NCBI GenBank assembly: GCA_946497265.1
Contig: CAMMKL010000011.1
Location: 1-16,818, forward strand
DNA: 16,818 nucleotides
Direction of reading: 5' to 3'
Source: an uncultured Clostridia bacterium
GTDB taxonomy: Bacteria; Bacillota; Clostridia; Oscillospirales; Acutalibacteraceae
The notes under the pieces are model-generated. The model was not told the DNA's origin and made no database searches. It saw only the letters and a list, made by a program, of their open reading frames with translations. The position numbers and the translations under genes were made by a program. Shown here one piece after another: positions 1 through 7,154 of the stretch (the stretch's first letter is position 1; the number at the start of each line of letters is the position of its first letter).

Positions 1-767
1 TTCATTCCATTATGGAAGAAAAAGTGTTCGGCGCGTCCGGCAACCGGGTGGTCGTGGAGGAATTTTTGACCGGGCCGGAGGTCTCGGTGCTGGCCTTTAC
101 CGACGGCAAGTGCGTTAAGCCTATGGTTTCCTCCAAGGATCATAAACGCGCGCTCGACGGTGACCAGGGCCTCAATACCGGAGGCATGGGTACCATCAGC
201 CCGAACCCCTATTATTCCGACGAAACGGCCAAGCTCTGCATGGAAACGATTTTTGAGCCCACGATCCGGGCCATGAACGCCGAAGGCCGTACCTTCCAGG
301 GCTGCCTGTATTTCGGGCTGATGCTCACCCCAAAAGGCCCCAAGGTGATTGAATACAACGCGCGGTTCGGCGATCCGGAAGCCCAGGTGGTCCTGCCGCG
401 CCTGAAGACCGACTTGGTCGATATTTTGGACGCCGTCATCGACGGCACGCTCTCCGACTTGGATATTCAGTGGAACGATACCGCAGCGGCCTGCGTGGTG
501 ATGGCTTCGGGAGGATACCCGAAAAGCTATCCGAAGGGTTTGGAGATTAGCGGTTTGGATGAAAACGGCCAGGTGGAAGGCGCCACGGTCTATCATGCGG
601 GTACGACCTATCGGGACGGTTCGTTTTATACCGCCGGCGGGCGCGTGCTGGGCGTGACAGCCTGCGCGAAAACACTGGACGAGGCTCTGGAAAAAGCCTA
701 TGCGGCAGTGGCAAAGCTCCATTTTGACGGCGCGCACTACCGGAAGGATATTGGAAGAACCAAATAA
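1..767 (+). CDS. purD: Phosphoribosylamine-glycine ligase, C-terminal part (5' end outside window)
   Basis: GAR synthetase joins phosphoribosylamine and glycine with ATP in the second step of purine synthesis, in the cytoplasm. The frame is open from the window edge; the first ATG (position 12) is internal, because about 254 residues are visible while PurD is usually about 420. What is visible is the ATP-grasp core and C-terminal domain: an SSKDHKRALDGDQG stretch, an NTGGMG loop, and EYNARFGDPEAQVVLPRL, which carries the Glu/Asn metal ligands and the family signature. The C-terminal domain has GGYPKSYPKG and GGRVLGVTA. The gene ends at TAA and is followed by a strong terminator, so it is probably the last gene of a purine operon lying upstream. 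The family assignment is certain; only the N-terminal third is missing, because of the window boundary. Confidence 0.97.
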   Translation, partial: HSIMEEKVFGASGNRVVVEEFLTGPEVSVLAFTDGKCVKPMVSSKDHKRALDGDQGLNTGGMGTISPNPYYSDETAKLCMETIFEPTIRAMNAEGRTFQGCLYFGLMLTPKGPKVIEYNARFGDPEAQVVLPRLKTDLVDILDAVIDGTLSDLDIQWNDTAAACVVMASGGYPKSYPKGLEISGLDENGQVEGATVYHAGTTYRDGSFYTAGGRVLGVTACAKTLDEALEKAYAAVAKLHFDGAHYRKDIGRTK

Positions 768-779
768 GAGGCTTGCTTC

Positions 780-825
780 AAACAGGGATCAAAACGCTTT
801 GAGTTTTGATCCCTGTTTTCTTTTG
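780..825 (+). terminator. Rho-independent terminator of purD
   Basis: A perfect 16-bp stem (780-795 pairing with 803-818) encloses a 7-nt loop and is followed by a T-rich tail. It lies 13 bases after the purD stop codon, so it closes the upstream transcription unit. Confidence 0.9.
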
Positions 826-935
826 CCTGGAAACTGTTGTGTGTCTTTGGCCACAGATTTCTTTTTTGGAAAGGGGCTTTTTCGTTTTCCCTACCTTGTT
901 CTAAAAATAACTTTGTATCTTATTGTGTACGCTAC

Positions 936-1046
936 CCGCGCGGGGCCCCTCTTCTGCTGCGCGGCAGAAAGGGGGAAAAACGCGCTGGCGGGGATCGGCG
1001 GCTTTTTACGCCCTTTTTGTCCATACAAAAAGGCGGGCCTGCGCGG
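936..1046. repeat. GC-rich multi-hairpin intergenic element (possible dispersed repeat or structured RNA)
   Basis: Between purD and the next gene is a GC-rich island in otherwise AT-rich sequence. Outer arms 936-944 and 1038-1046 are complementary (9 bp, one G-T pair). They enclose two hairpins: 946-957 with 964-974 (11 bp, one bulged base) and 1009-1020 with 1025-1035 (11 bp, one bulged base, 4-nt loop). The whole could fold as a three-way junction on either strand. No convincing coding frame with a ribosome binding site crosses it. It could be a small dispersed repeat such as a MITE or REP-like unit, or a structured RNA. A single copy cannot distinguish these. Confidence 0.4.
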
Positions 1047-1216
1047 TCCGAGCGCTTACAATAAGAACAAATCAAATCATTTCGCAAAAATTGGGAAACT
1101 GATGAAACCTTCTTTTCTGTTGGATTCATTTCAAATGCAGATGATCTGTCCTTTATTATTTTATGGGGCTTGTGGTACAAACGGGGACTCATATTAGTCC
1201 AATATTGGAAATTCTC

Positions 1217-1245
1217 TTTACTTTACCAGAGAGAAGAGGTATAAT
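1217..1245 (+). promoter_or_regulatory. Sigma-A-type promoter for the flavin-binding protein gene
   Basis: TTTACT (1217-1222) and TATAAT (1240-1245) are separated by 17 bp, with a perfect -10. A short inverted repeat (TTCTCT 1212-1217, AGAGAA 1230-1235) overlaps the -35 and spacer and could be an operator. Further upstream are GGACT-N6-AGTCC (1185-1200) and the palindrome CCAATATTGG (1199-1208). Confidence 0.75.
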
Positions 1246-1284
1246 TAAAGGAAAATTTGTTCGATCATAGATTGGAGAGATAGA

Positions 1285-1782
1285 ATGATTACGTTGGATT
1301 ATGAAAAAGCGAAAGAAGAAGCATTCGGGCAGCTTGCTCAGAAAAAGCATGTTGTTCTTGCAACAAGCTTGGAAGGCCGGGTAACGGCGCGCAGTATGAG
1401 CTGTGTGGTGCTGGGAGAAAAGATCTGTTTCCAAACCGACGTACAGATGTTGAAATATAAGCAGTTACAAAAAAATCCCCAAATTGCCCTGTGTGTGGAT
1501 AACATCCAGATAGAGGGCACGGCACATGCAGTAGGGCATCCCTTTGATAAGCAGAATGAGCCGTTCCGAAAGGCTTTTCAAAAAAAATTTCCGCATTCCT
1601 ACGCTATGTATACCAGCCTTGCGGGGGAAGAAGTCGTGGAGATTACCCCCAGGCTTTTCATTGTGTGGAAGTATATAGAGGAGAAACCCCTGCGCGACTA
1701 CATTGACTTAACGCTGAAGCAGGCATGGAGGGAATACTATCCCATTGACGAAATGGCAGGAAGAGAAATAGCAGCCGATTGA
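1285..1782 (+). CDS. Pyridoxamine 5'-phosphate oxidase family (FMN split-barrel) protein
   Basis: This 165-aa cytoplasmic protein has the FMN-binding split-barrel pattern. An N-terminal helix is followed by HVVLATSLEGRVTARSMSCV (residues 22-41), the first strands of the barrel. QTDVQMLKYKQLQKNPQIAL (50-69) is the segment where members of this family contact or cover the flavin. A C-terminal VVEITPRLFIVWKY strand (117-130) follows. The start is set by GGAGAGA at 1274-1280. Family members include PNPOx-like, general-stress and heme- or F420-binding enzymes; the substrate cannot be read from sequence. It stands alone with its own promoter and terminator. Several residues typical of true PdxH are not obvious, so vitamin B6 oxidation is not implied. 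Confidence 0.8.
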   Translation: MITLDYEKAKEEAFGQLAQKKHVVLATSLEGRVTARSMSCVVLGEKICFQTDVQMLKYKQLQKNPQIALCVDNIQIEGTAHAVGHPFDKQNEPFRKAFQKKFPHSYAMYTSLAGEEVVEITPRLFIVWKYIEEKPLRDYIDLTLKQAWREYYPIDEMAGREIAAD

Positions 1783-1819
1783 GTGACAGTGCTTGGGGTT
1801 AATGAAAAGAAGATGAAAC

Positions 1820-1865
1820 AAAAAGGACAGGAACAGCAAAAAGCGTTGTTCCTGTCCTTTTTACC
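1820..1865. terminator. Bidirectional terminator between convergent genes
   Basis: A 15-bp perfect stem (1820-1834 with 1848-1862), extendable by three more pairs (one G-T) towards the loop, has an A-run on the left arm and a T-run on the right arm. It lies between the stop at 1782 (plus) and the stop at 1878 (minus), so it can serve both genes. Confidence 0.88.
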
Positions 1866-1877
1866 TGTGTTAAAAAA

Positions 1878-2177
1878 CTAGTTCGCCAGCGCACGCTCCA
1901 ACCAAGCGTCGGCAATGTCCAGCGCAAGGTAAAGCCCGGGTTTTTCGCTGGTTTTTACAATCTGCTTCCTTCCGCGAATGAATGGGTCGGTAAACATCAG
2001 CTGGATTTTTACCTTATCCGCTACATCCAAATCCAGATGTTTCTTTTTGCTTTTGATCTCCATTTTGATTACATATTTATCCGTCATGTTGCCGTAATAG
2101 ATCACATCGCCGCAGCGTACCAGAGGCTTATTTTTGTATGTGAGAAATCCGTCTTTTTTTCCTGCTTTCGTGCTCAT
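1878..2177 (-). CDS. Conserved small protein of unknown function (99 aa)
   Basis: The start is well supported: an AGGAGG at 2186-2191 lies 8 bases before the ATG, and a good promoter is upstream. The product is 99 aa, soluble, rich in Lys (a cluster around residue 45), with no signal peptide or membrane segment. Recognisable stretches are LVRCGDVIYYGNMTDKYVIKM, then a KxKKHLDLDVADKVKIQL segment, and a C-terminal DIADAWLERAL helix. It resembles small uncharacterised proteins that I believe are common in Clostridia, but I cannot name a domain family. The gene is monocistronic, with its own promoter and a shared terminator. It uses a TAG stop. No function is proposed. Confidence 0.8.
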   Translation of the reverse strand: MSTKAGKKDGFLTYKNKPLVRCGDVIYYGNMTDKYVIKMEIKSKKKHLDLDVADKVKIQLMFTDPFIRGRKQIVKTSEKPGLYLALDIADAWLERALAN

Positions 2178-2209
2178 ACGATTGTCCTCCTGTCATTCAA
2201 TATTTATCT

Positions 2210-2238
2210 ATTATAACACAAAAGGAGACTTTCGTAAA
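2210..2238 (-). promoter_or_regulatory. Sigma-A-type promoter for the 99-aa protein gene
   Basis: Reading the minus strand, TTTACG (2238-2233) and a perfect TATAAT (2215-2210) are separated by 17 bp. It sits about 20 bases upstream of the AGGAGG of the gene. Confidence 0.75.
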
Positions 2239-2265
2239 GGGAGAATCCCCAAAAATGCAAATTTT

Positions 2266-2296
2266 CCAAAAATGGCCCTGCCAAACGGCAGGGCCA
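2266..2296 (-). terminator. Rho-independent terminator of the pheST-ireB unit
   Basis: A perfect 10-bp GC-rich stem (2273-2282 with 2287-2296), with a 4-nt loop, is followed on the minus strand by TTTTT. It lies just past the ireB stop codon and ends the block that begins with the pheS T-box. Confidence 0.9.
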
Positions 2297-2317
2297 CAAT
2301 TGTTTTATGATTGGATG

Positions 2318-2563
2318 CTATTCATCCAGATAGGAACGAAGAAGCACTTCCAGAAGTTCATCACGGTCAATCCTGCGGATAAGGCTGCGGGCATTGTTGT
2401 GCGTAGTGATGTAAGTCGGATCTTCTGAAAGAATATAGCCCACCATTTGATTGATGGGATTGTATCCCTTTTCCCGAAGGGCGTCGTACACCGTGGTCAG
2501 AATCCTCCGGATATCGCCCTCCCGGTCGTTCCCAATCGAAAAAATCATCGTCTTATCGAGCAT
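2318..2563 (-). CDS. ireB: IreB family regulatory phosphoprotein (UPF0297)
   Basis: This 81-aa cytoplasmic protein is of the UPF0297/IreB family. In Enterococcus faecalis the homologue is phosphorylated by the PASTA kinase IreK and lowers cephalosporin resistance. The family core is evident: GYNPINQMVGYILSEDPTYI, then HNNARSLIRRIDRDELLEVL. The start is placed at the ATG at 2563 because GGAGGTG (2569-2575) precedes it by 5 bases and this gives the family's usual length. An in-frame ATG further upstream would add 11 residues unlike the family. Thr5 near the N-terminus could be the counterpart of the phosphorylated Thr residues in E. faecalis, but this is inference. It lies 70 bases after pheT and has its own promoter. 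The usual partner genes of this family (alaS, ruvX/yqgF) are not adjacent. Confidence 0.93.
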   Translation of the reverse strand: MLDKTMIFSIGNDREGDIRRILTTVYDALREKGYNPINQMVGYILSEDPTYITTHNNARSLIRRIDRDELLEVLLRSYLDE

Positions 2564-2584
2564 GGGATCACCTCCAGTACAGTC

Positions 2585-2613
2585 ATCATACAACAAATAA
2601 AATGAAATTTCAA
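2585..2613 (-). promoter_or_regulatory. Internal sigma-A promoter in front of ireB
   Basis: On the minus strand TTGAAA (2613-2608) and TATGAT (2590-2585) are separated by exactly 17 bp, in the short AT-rich gap between pheT and ireB. The predicted start of transcription lies immediately before the ribosome binding site. ireB can therefore be expressed independently of the T-box. Confidence 0.72.
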
Positions 2614-2633
2614 GAACAATTTGTGAAAAGATA

Positions 2634-5018
2634 TCAAGAACGCAAAGTAGCGCCCAAATCTTCTAAGGCTTTGATCACCTTGGCGACGGTGGCGGAAGCC
2701 GTCTCGTCGGTCAGGGTGCTGTCGGCGGAGCGCAGGGTGATGCTGAACGCTACGCTCTTTTTGCCTTCGGCGATCTGTTTGCCCTTGTAAACGTCGAATA
2801 GCTTGATGCTTTCCAAGAGGGAACCGGCCGCCTTGGAGATGGCCTTTTCCAGGGTGAGCACCGGGATGGCATCGGCACAGATTAGGGCAAGATCGCGGGT
2901 GACGGCCGGGAATTTGGGCAGGGGATGGTATTGCCTTTCGGTACAGGTGTGGCGGAACATAACGTCGGTATCCAAGGTGAATGCGTAAACACGGCCGGAG
3001 ATGCCGTAATTTTCCGCCACGGTGGGATGGATTTCCCCCAGCACACCCAGTTCCTCGCCGTCTATCGTCAGTTTGGCGCAACGACCGGGATGATAGCTGT
3101 AAGCGGTTGCGTCGGCCTCCACATCGTAGCCGTATACAGATACTCTATCCAGTAAATCCTCCACAATACCCTTTACGGTAAAGAAATCCACGCCCTCTCC
3201 GTATATGCCGCCGATTAACTTGTTTTTTTCTACGGGAAGCTCGTTGTCGGTGGTGGGGATGTATTCACGGGCAAGCTCGAACAGGTGGGCGGAAGCGTTG
3301 CGGTTGTTATAATTGCGGGCCAAGGTTTCCAGCATGGAAGGCAGGGCAACCGTTCGCATGACGGAAGTATCTTCCCCAAGCGGATTGCTGATAACGACCG
3401 AGCGGCGCAGCGGATGATCGGCGGGCATACGGATTTTATCGTAATACCTGGGACTGATAAAGGAATATGTCATGATTTCGCTCAGACCGAGCGCGAGCAT
3501 GGTTTCGCTGATCGTACGGTCAAATTTTTGACGGGCGGTGTATTTGCCTTGCGCACCGCCTTTGATGGAGGTAGAGGTAATTTTATTATATCCATAAAAA
3601 CGGGCGATTTCCTCTGCAATGTCGGCTTTATGCTCCAGATCGGGACGGAAGGTGGGAATCAGAATGTCGTCGCCTTCCATATGGCAGCCAAGCTTTGTGA
3701 GGATCGCTTCCATTTCGCTGCGGCTGAGGCTGATATCCAGGAATTGGTTGATCCAATCCACCGTCAGGGGCAGGCGGCGGGGTTCCTTGGAGGAATGGTC
3801 GTCCATCAGCACGCCGTCCATCACGTCGCCGGCGTCGAGCAGCTCGACCAGCTCACAGGCGCGTTCCAGCGCAGGGATGCAGTTGTTGGGGTCCAATCCC
3901 TTTTCGTAGCGGGCGGAAGCATCGGTACGCATGCCCTGATCTCGGGCGGTAATGCGGACTGAGCTGCCGCTGAAATTGGCGGATTCAAACACGATGGTGG
4001 TGGTATCGTCCATGATGCCGCTGTACTCGCCGCCCATAACGCCCGCAATGGCCACCGGCTTAACGGCATCCGCGATGACGAGCTGTTTTCCGGTCAGTGT
4101 ACGGTCAACGCCGTCTAATGTGGTGATGGTTTCGCCGTCCTTGGCCAGGCGCACGCGGATTTTTCCTTCCTCAATAAAGCGCAGGTCGAAAGCGTGCATC
4201 GGTTGGCCGTATTCCAGCATGACATAGTTTGTAATGTCCACGATGTTGTTGATAGGCCGAACACCCATGGTGCGCAGGCGCTCGCGCATCCAGCGGGGCG
4301 AGGGCTTGACGCGCACATTCTTTACAATACGGGCGCAATAGATGGGGCAGAGCCCCGGCTCTTCAATCTTAACGTCCAGCGTCCCGGTGCAATCGCCGTG
4401 CCCGCCTTTTACCACAGGAGCGTGCAGTTTCAGCTCTTTGCCGAAGGTGGCTGCGGCTTCTCTAGCCAGACCGATTACAGAGAAGCAGTCCGGGCGGTTG
4501 GAGGTGATTTCAAATTCCACCTTGGTATCGTCAAAACCACTGGCTTCACAGATGGGGGCGCCCAAAGTTCGGTCGCAGTCGTTTCCGAGTACCCAGATGC
4601 CGTCCTCAATCGCGTCCGGAAAATCGTGCGTCGTCAGGCCAAGCTCACCCAGCGAGCACAGCATGCCGTTGCTTTCCACGCCGCGCAGCTTGCCTTTTTT
4701 GATCTTTTTGCCTCCCGGCAAGGTGGAATTATGCAGGGCTACCGGCACAAAGTCGCCCTCGTGCAGGTTCTGCGCGCCGGTAACGATTTGTAAGGGGGCT
4801 TCTCCGCCCACGTCAATCCGGCAGATCCACAAATGATCGGAATCCGGGTGCTTTTCCAGTGTGAGCACCTTGCCCACCACAACGTTGCTAATTTCATTTC
4901 CTTCTATTTCATAGCCTTCCACCTTGGAGCCGCTCATGGTCATCGCCTCGGAGAAGGTACGGGGATTTATCTGTCCCATATCGACAAATTCGTTTAACCA
5001 TCTCATGGAAAGATTCAT
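2634..5018 (-). CDS. pheT: Phenylalanine-tRNA ligase, beta subunit
   Basis: This is the beta subunit of the alpha2-beta2 synthetase that charges tRNA-Phe. At 794 aa it has the usual bacterial length. In order: an OB-fold tRNA-binding domain at about residues 40-150 (NVVVGKVLTLEKHPDSDHLW, then LRGVESNGMLCSLGELG); a B3/B4 editing domain at about 210-390 (RPINNIVDITNYVMLEYGQP, then HAFDL); a B5 domain; a catalytic-like core; and a C-terminal FDX-ACB anticodon-binding domain at about 700-794, starting near YHPLPKFPAVTRDLAL. The ATG at 5018 is preceded by GGAGG at 5029-5033. The gene begins 16 bases after pheS and is under the same T-box. Long open frames on the opposite strand here are composition artefacts. 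Confidence 0.99.
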   Translation of the reverse strand: MNLSMRWLNEFVDMGQINPRTFSEAMTMSGSKVEGYEIEGNEISNVVVGKVLTLEKHPDSDHLWICRIDVGGEAPLQIVTGAQNLHEGDFVPVALHNSTLPGGKKIKKGKLRGVESNGMLCSLGELGLTTHDFPDAIEDGIWVLGNDCDRTLGAPICEASGFDDTKVEFEITSNRPDCFSVIGLAREAAATFGKELKLHAPVVKGGHGDCTGTLDVKIEEPGLCPIYCARIVKNVRVKPSPRWMRERLRTMGVRPINNIVDITNYVMLEYGQPMHAFDLRFIEEGKIRVRLAKDGETITTLDGVDRTLTGKQLVIADAVKPVAIAGVMGGEYSGIMDDTTTIVFESANFSGSSVRITARDQGMRTDASARYEKGLDPNNCIPALERACELVELLDAGDVMDGVLMDDHSSKEPRRLPLTVDWINQFLDISLSRSEMEAILTKLGCHMEGDDILIPTFRPDLEHKADIAEEIARFYGYNKITSTSIKGGAQGKYTARQKFDRTISETMLALGLSEIMTYSFISPRYYDKIRMPADHPLRRSVVISNPLGEDTSVMRTVALPSMLETLARNYNNRNASAHLFELAREYIPTTDNELPVEKNKLIGGIYGEGVDFFTVKGIVEDLLDRVSVYGYDVEADATAYSYHPGRCAKLTIDGEELGVLGEIHPTVAENYGISGRVYAFTLDTDVMFRHTCTERQYHPLPKFPAVTRDLALICADAIPVLTLEKAISKAAGSLLESIKLFDVYKGKQIAEGKKSVAFSITLRSADSTLTDETASATVAKVIKALEDLGATLRS

Positions 5019-5034
5019 TGCAGTTTAGCCTCCC

Positions 5035-6054
5035 TTAAAATTGATTTAAGAACCGAACGTCGTTCTCATAGAACAGGCGCAGGTCGTCGATGTTGTAGCG
5101 GCGCATTACAACGCGCTCCAGCCCCATGCCCAGTGCGAAACCGCTGTAGATTTCCGGGTCGATGCCGCAATTGCTGAGCACTTTGGGGTGCACCATACCG
5201 CAGCCAAGGATTTCAATCCACCCTTCGCCCTTACAGAGGCGGCAGCCTTCGCCGTGGCAGCTAAAGCACTGCACATCTACTTCTGCGGAGGGCTCGGTAA
5301 AGGGGAAATGATGGGGGCGAAAGCGCACAACAGAATCCTCGCCGTATAAGCGTTTGACGAAGGTTTGCAGCGTGCCCTTTAGGACTCCAAAGGTAATGGC
5401 TTTTGCCACCACCAGACCCTCGATCTGGTGGAAGGAAGGGGAATGGGTGGCGTCCACCGCGTCGGAGCGGTAAACACGGCCGGGAGAAATAATGCGGATG
5501 GGCGGCTTTTGCTTCTCCATGACACGTACCTGTACCGAGGAGGTCTGGGTACGCAGGAGGATGTTTTCATTGATATAGAACGTATCCTGCGTATCGCGCG
5601 CCGGATGGTTTTTCGGTGTATTAAGGGCTTCAAAGTTGTAATAGTCGGTCTCCACCTCCGGGCCGTCTACGATATCAAAGCCCATGCCGACAAAAATCTC
5701 TTCGATTTCTTCCAGCACGATGGAGAGGGGATGTTTGCGGCCTAAAGTATGCCGGGAACCGGGTAAGGTCACGTCGAGGGTTTCTTCCTTCAAGCGGCGG
5801 GCAAGCTCCTCCTGTTTTAATTCTGCAGCGCGCGATTCAATATCCTGTTCAATAACAGCGCGCACTTTGTTTGCAAGCTGGCCGATGACGGGCCGTTCTT
5901 CGGGGGAAAGCTTTCCCATTTGCTTTAAAATAGCGGTCAATTCGCCTTTTTTGCCCAAAAATTGGACGCGCAGGCTTTCAATATCCTGTTGGGCTTTTGC
6001 TTTCGACAGAGCCGCCGACGCGCGGGCACGGATCTCTTCGAGCTGTTGTTTCAT
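5035..6054 (-). CDS. pheS: Phenylalanine-tRNA ligase, alpha subunit
   Basis: This is the catalytic alpha subunit, about 339 aa. An N-terminal coiled-coil arm (about residues 1-90) contacts tRNA. The class II core follows: motif 2 region RIISPGRVYRSDAVDATHSP with SFHQIEG, and motif 3 GFALGMGLERVVMRRYNIDD. A four-cysteine insertion, CFSCHGEGCRLCKGEGW, precedes LGCGMVHPKVL and resembles the zinc-like site of many bacterial PheS. The start is chosen at the ATG at 6054: GAGGTG (6062-6067) lies 7 bases before it, but only 1 base before the alternative ATG at 6060. The gene is led by a T-box, so charging of tRNA-Phe should control it. Confidence 0.98.
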   Translation of the reverse strand: MKQQLEEIRARASAALSKAKAQQDIESLRVQFLGKKGELTAILKQMGKLSPEERPVIGQLANKVRAVIEQDIESRAAELKQEELARRLKEETLDVTLPGSRHTLGRKHPLSIVLEEIEEIFVGMGFDIVDGPEVETDYYNFEALNTPKNHPARDTQDTFYINENILLRTQTSSVQVRVMEKQKPPIRIISPGRVYRSDAVDATHSPSFHQIEGLVVAKAITFGVLKGTLQTFVKRLYGEDSVVRFRPHHFPFTEPSAEVDVQCFSCHGEGCRLCKGEGWIEILGCGMVHPKVLSNCGIDPEIYSGFALGMGLERVVMRRYNIDDLRLFYENDVRFLNQF

Positions 6055-6106
6055 GATCATTCACCTCAGATAATTAATGTAAATCAATTGACAAGGGATA
6101 AGGCAT

Positions 6107-6153
6107 AAAAAAGCGCCTTCCTCCCCATGTTCAGACATTAGGGACGAAGGCGC
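6107..6153 (-). terminator. Regulated terminator of the T-box leader
   Basis: Arms 6113-6120 and 6146-6153 form 8 bp (GCGCCTTC and its complement), extended by 4 bp beyond a 1x1 mismatch. A run of six T residues (6112-6107 on the minus strand) follows. It ends about 50 bases before pheS and overlaps sequence needed for the antiterminator. Confidence 0.92.
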
Positions 6154-6372
6154 GCCTCCGCGGTACCACCCTGATTTTTGCATCCAAAGAGCAAACACTC
6201 CTGCGGCCGTTAACGGGGCCAGCCGTTGCAGCCTACTGAAAACGCTCGTTCAGCCGCACCGCTCCCAAGGGAACTTCACGCGCCCACCCGAATAAACCCG
6301 CTTTCAGCCGTGGCGGGAATTCTCTTTCCACTCGGAATTTGGACGGCTACTTCCTTGTTCATCGCGTTAATT
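6107..6372 (-). promoter_or_regulatory. T-box leader of pheST (specifier UUC, Phe)
   Basis: Read on the minus strand, the leader carries the canonical T-box AGGGTGGTACCGCGG (6172-6158), whose bulge pairs with the acceptor end of uncharged tRNA. Stem I begins near GAACAAGGAAGTAG (kink-turn type) and contains the specifier in GTGAAGTTCCCTTGGGAG. The UUC codon lies at 6273-6271 and reads Phe, matching the downstream genes. A stem II segment with CAGTAGG follows. The leader ends in a terminator helix that competes with the antiterminator. Uncharged tRNA-Phe would stabilise antitermination and turn on pheS-pheT. The 5' limit is inferred from the promoter. Confidence 0.95.
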
Positions 6373-6378
6373 ATTAAT

Positions 6379-6407
6379 AATATAGCACTCCTCGCTGTAT
6401 TTTGCAA
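6379..6407 (-). promoter_or_regulatory. Promoter of the pheST operon
   Basis: On the minus strand TTGCAA (6407-6402) and TATATT (6384-6379) have a 17-bp spacer. The predicted transcription start near 6372 falls just before stem I of the T-box. Confidence 0.78.
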
Positions 6408-6538
6408 GCTTTTACAGACAGCTTTCCGTATTTAAATCGTTAAATTTTTACATAGTTTAAAATATCGTTTCGTCGCTACAGTAAAAACGGGCTTTTCCTG
6501 TGGATATGCACAGTTTACCCGAATTCACAGCTTATTAA

Positions 6539-6567
6539 TTGTAAACAGGGATAGTCTGTGTTATAAT
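6539..6567 (+). promoter_or_regulatory. Promoter of the DUF6106-acpS-nnr operon
   Basis: TTGTAA (6539-6544) and a perfect TATAAT (6562-6567) are separated by 17 bp, about 20 bases ahead of the GGGAGG of the first gene. Upstream, CTGTG-N6-CACAG (6498-6513) is a small inverted repeat of operator size. Confidence 0.78.
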
Positions 6568-6602
6568 TTTATCATTATTGTAAATTTGGGAGGAAATGGT
6601 TC

Positions 6603-7154
6603 ATGATGGATGTGTTTGTAGAGCAGATCGTGCAAAAGCGGAAAGGCGCGAAGGAATGGCTGATTATATGCGGCAGTATGCTGGCCGCGGCCTTTTTAAC
6701 CTTCTTCTTTCTTTTTATTCTGCCGCAATTTTCGGCGTTTGTGGGAGGGTTCAGCATACTGCTTGCCGCAGCAGCCTGGTATGGCGCTATTTGGCTGAGC
6801 CGCAGCCAAAGCCTGGAATTTGAATATGCCATAACAAACGGCGATATCACGGTGGATAAAATCATTGCCCGCAGCCGCAGGAAGCGCGTGGTTTCGTTTG
6901 ACGCACAGTATGTGGAGCGTATGGGCAAATACCGCCCGGAGGAGCATGCACAGAAAGACTATACCAAACAACTGATAGTATCCGACGGGGTTCCCGGTTC
7001 GGAAGAATGGTATATGGCATTCCGGCATAAGTCGTTTGGCAACACCCTGATGGTATTCAGTCCCAATGAGCGCACATTGGAGGCCATCAAGCCGTTTTTG
7101 CCGCGGCAGCTTGCTTTTGAGGTGTTTGGGAAAGATGCATTCCATCGGCCTTGA
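6603..7154 (+). CDS. DUF6106-like two-helix membrane protein
   Basis: This 183-aa protein has a short basic N-terminus (MMDVFVEQIVQKRKGAKEW), two adjacent hydrophobic segments at about residues 19-43 and 45-65, and then a soluble C-terminal domain of about 115 residues. I assign it tentatively to the DUF6106 type from its opening pattern, layout and position; no molecular function is known to me. GGGAGG at 6588-6593 lies 9 bases before the first ATG; a second ATG at 6606 is less well spaced. Its 3' end overlaps acpS by 20 bases, so translation is probably coupled, which links it to acpS and nnr in expression if not in function. The soluble domain (DITVDKIIARSRRKRVVSFD and what follows) is probably cytoplasmic. 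Confidence 0.75.
   Translation: MMDVFVEQIVQKRKGAKEWLIICGSMLAAAFLTFFFLFILPQFSAFVGGFSILLAAAAWYGAIWLSRSQSLEFEYAITNGDITVDKIIARSRRKRVVSFDAQYVERMGKYRPEEHAQKDYTKQLIVSDGVPGSEEWYMAFRHKSFGNTLMVFSPNERTLEAIKPFLPRQLAFEVFGKDAFHRP

Noticed and set aside
932..1192. Open frames on both strands through the GC-rich element
   Set aside because: No start signals, low-complexity products, and the sequence is better explained by paired hairpin arms.
3285..4836. Long plus-strand open frames opposite pheT (up to about 225 codons)
   Set aside because: They lie antisense to a fully conserved gene, lack ribosome binding sites and family resemblance, and follow from codon composition.
6226..6435. Plus-strand 69-codon open frame across the T-box leader and pheS promoter
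   Set aside because: The region is fully explained as a minus-strand T-box leader with promoter; no ribosome binding site is present.
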